The translations under genes and the position numbers were made by a program. Shown one piece after another: positions 63,518 through 64,000 of a DNA stretch of 64,000 bases (position 1 is the stretch's first letter; each line of letters starts with the position of its first letter). Under the pieces are notes generated by a model. It searched no databases. It worked only from the letters and a program-made list of their open reading frames with translations, and had not been told where the DNA came from. This stretch comes from Hippophae tibetana (lineage: Eukaryota > Streptophyta > Magnoliopsida > Rosales > Elaeagnaceae), in NCBI GenBank assembly GCA_037013495.1, contig CM072801.1:88583816-88647815 (forward strand). Direction: 5' to 3'.

Positions 63518-64000
63518 GAACAAGAATAGAAAACTAAGCAATAGGGTGCGACCAAATTTCAAGACGTCTGTAAGAAGTATAAACGATGGAATCTGGGTTA
63601 AAATATGAGAATAGAAAAACCACTCCTATAGTGTGTTTTTTATGTAAGGAAACATATTTCGATTTGATATATTATAATAGTCGTTTCGATATACGAGTCA
63701 AAAGTTATAACAATTTACATTTTCAACCCCAATTGATAACTTCTTTTTGTTTTGAAATTGTGAACTGCAGAAACTTTCTTTCTTTCTTCAAAAACATAGA
63801 TAGGTTGAACACAAAAATGAAATAACGAAAAAAAAATACCGTGAAAGTAAGGAAAGCTACGAAATGAAATCGAAATAGGAAAAATATGACATCAAAATTG
63901 AAAGAAAACACTCGACTTGAAGGACACAATTTAATTCTTTTTTCTGATTTCTAACTTAAGAAATAAGAAAACAATCAAAGGACAAATTTTTATAAATCGA
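63518..64000 (+). repeat. Partial copy M98, cut by the window end
   Basis: Its first 483 bp are present. The head is mostly B (CTAAGCAATAGG, CTGTAAGAAGTATAAAC) but carries the A-type AACGATGGAATC before returning to the B-type CTGGGTTAAAAT, another small mosaic. The middle has GTAAGGAAACAT with ATTTTCAACCCC, and the tail starts as t2 type (TTCTAACTTAAG). The array continues beyond the window. Confidence 0.9.

Larger units (their letters stand above)
1..64000 (+). repeat. Tandem satellite array, about 655-bp monomer, 97 full copies plus one partial
   Basis: The same sequence returns every 652-658 bp from end to end. Landmarks seen in nearly every copy are GAACAAGAATAGAAAAC at the start, TAGTCGTTTCGATATACGAG in the middle, and CCTTTTGGAGGACAAC with CATATGTACCTAGG in the tail. 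All copies point the same way and no foreign sequence lies between them. Both window ends cut through the array (base 1 happens to fall on my chosen monomer start). Copies differ by substitutions arranged as shared blocks plus a few 1-3 bp indels. This is the form of a eukaryotic satellite DNA. Location on the chromosome cannot be told from sequence alone. There is no protein-coding gene, rRNA, tRNA or mobile element that I can support anywhere in the window. Confidence 0.98.

Noticed and set aside
1-64000. CRISPR array, or bacterial or phage system
   Set aside because: The whole 655-bp unit is repeated with no unique spacers and no associated genes, which does not fit CRISPR or any known prokaryotic array.
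1-64000. LTR or DNA transposon inserted in the array
   Set aside because: Copy spacing stays at 652-658 bp throughout, leaving no room for an insertion, and I saw no terminal repeats, target-site duplications or transposase motifs.
1-64000. Ribosomal 5S or other RNA gene cluster
   Set aside because: A tandem unit of this length could be a 5S repeat, but no 120-bp GC-balanced conserved block or 5S internal control region is present in the monomer.
1-64000. Telomeric or interstitial telomere motifs
   Set aside because: No runs of TTTAGGG, TTAGGG or TTAGG were seen on either strand.

Overview
The whole window lies inside one tandem satellite array. A single monomer of about 655 bp is repeated head to tail from the first base to the last: 97 complete copies plus a 483-bp partial copy. 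No unique sequence, transposon insertion, RNA gene or credible protein gene interrupts it, and neither array edge is present, so the array is longer than 64 kb. The sequence is AT-rich (about 70% A+T by eye) and the top strand is A-rich.

The source is almost certainly a eukaryotic chromosome, from heterochromatin such as a pericentromeric, subtelomeric, knob-like or B-chromosome satellite. Many differences between copies are CG to TG or CA changes, which suggests a host that methylates CpG. One recurrent change, CTGCAG to CTGTAG, is in a CHG context. This fits a plant but does not prove it. I do not recognise the family or the species.

Copies are numbered M1-M98, each starting at the GAACAAG (or GGAAAAG) landmark. 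A copy is a mosaic of a few alternative blocks: two heads (A, B), several middles (called here Y, KETY, MEK and Q after the reading frame they carry), two bodies (K, J) and two tails (t1, t2). Body K is 3 bp longer than J, and t2 is 1 bp shorter than t1, which explains the usual copy lengths of 657, 656, 654 and 653 bp.

Layout. 1-3936: a three-copy unit present twice. 3937-17703: a Y-K-M three-copy rhythm nested in a 9-copy unit of about 5.9 kb that is present twice (5903 and 11803). 17704-24242: mostly 654-bp copies with a tandem 1308-bp duplication. 24243-31445: mixed, with a 1310-bp duplication. 31446-41950: mostly 657-bp copies, with 1968- and 3285-bp duplications. 41951-64000: 652-655-bp copies only, with duplications at lags of 652, 1308, 2616, 3266, 3920, 4578 and 6534 bp.

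The interest is in array evolution. Nearly every multimer lag from 1 to 10 copies is visible, with no single dominant higher-order unit. Hybrid copies with narrow breakpoints record repeated unequal exchange or gene conversion. Short reading frames (28, 44, 60 and 79-96 codons) recur because the repeat recurs. They carry stops and frameshifts in many copies and are not annotated as genes, though they could be relics of a coding ancestor.
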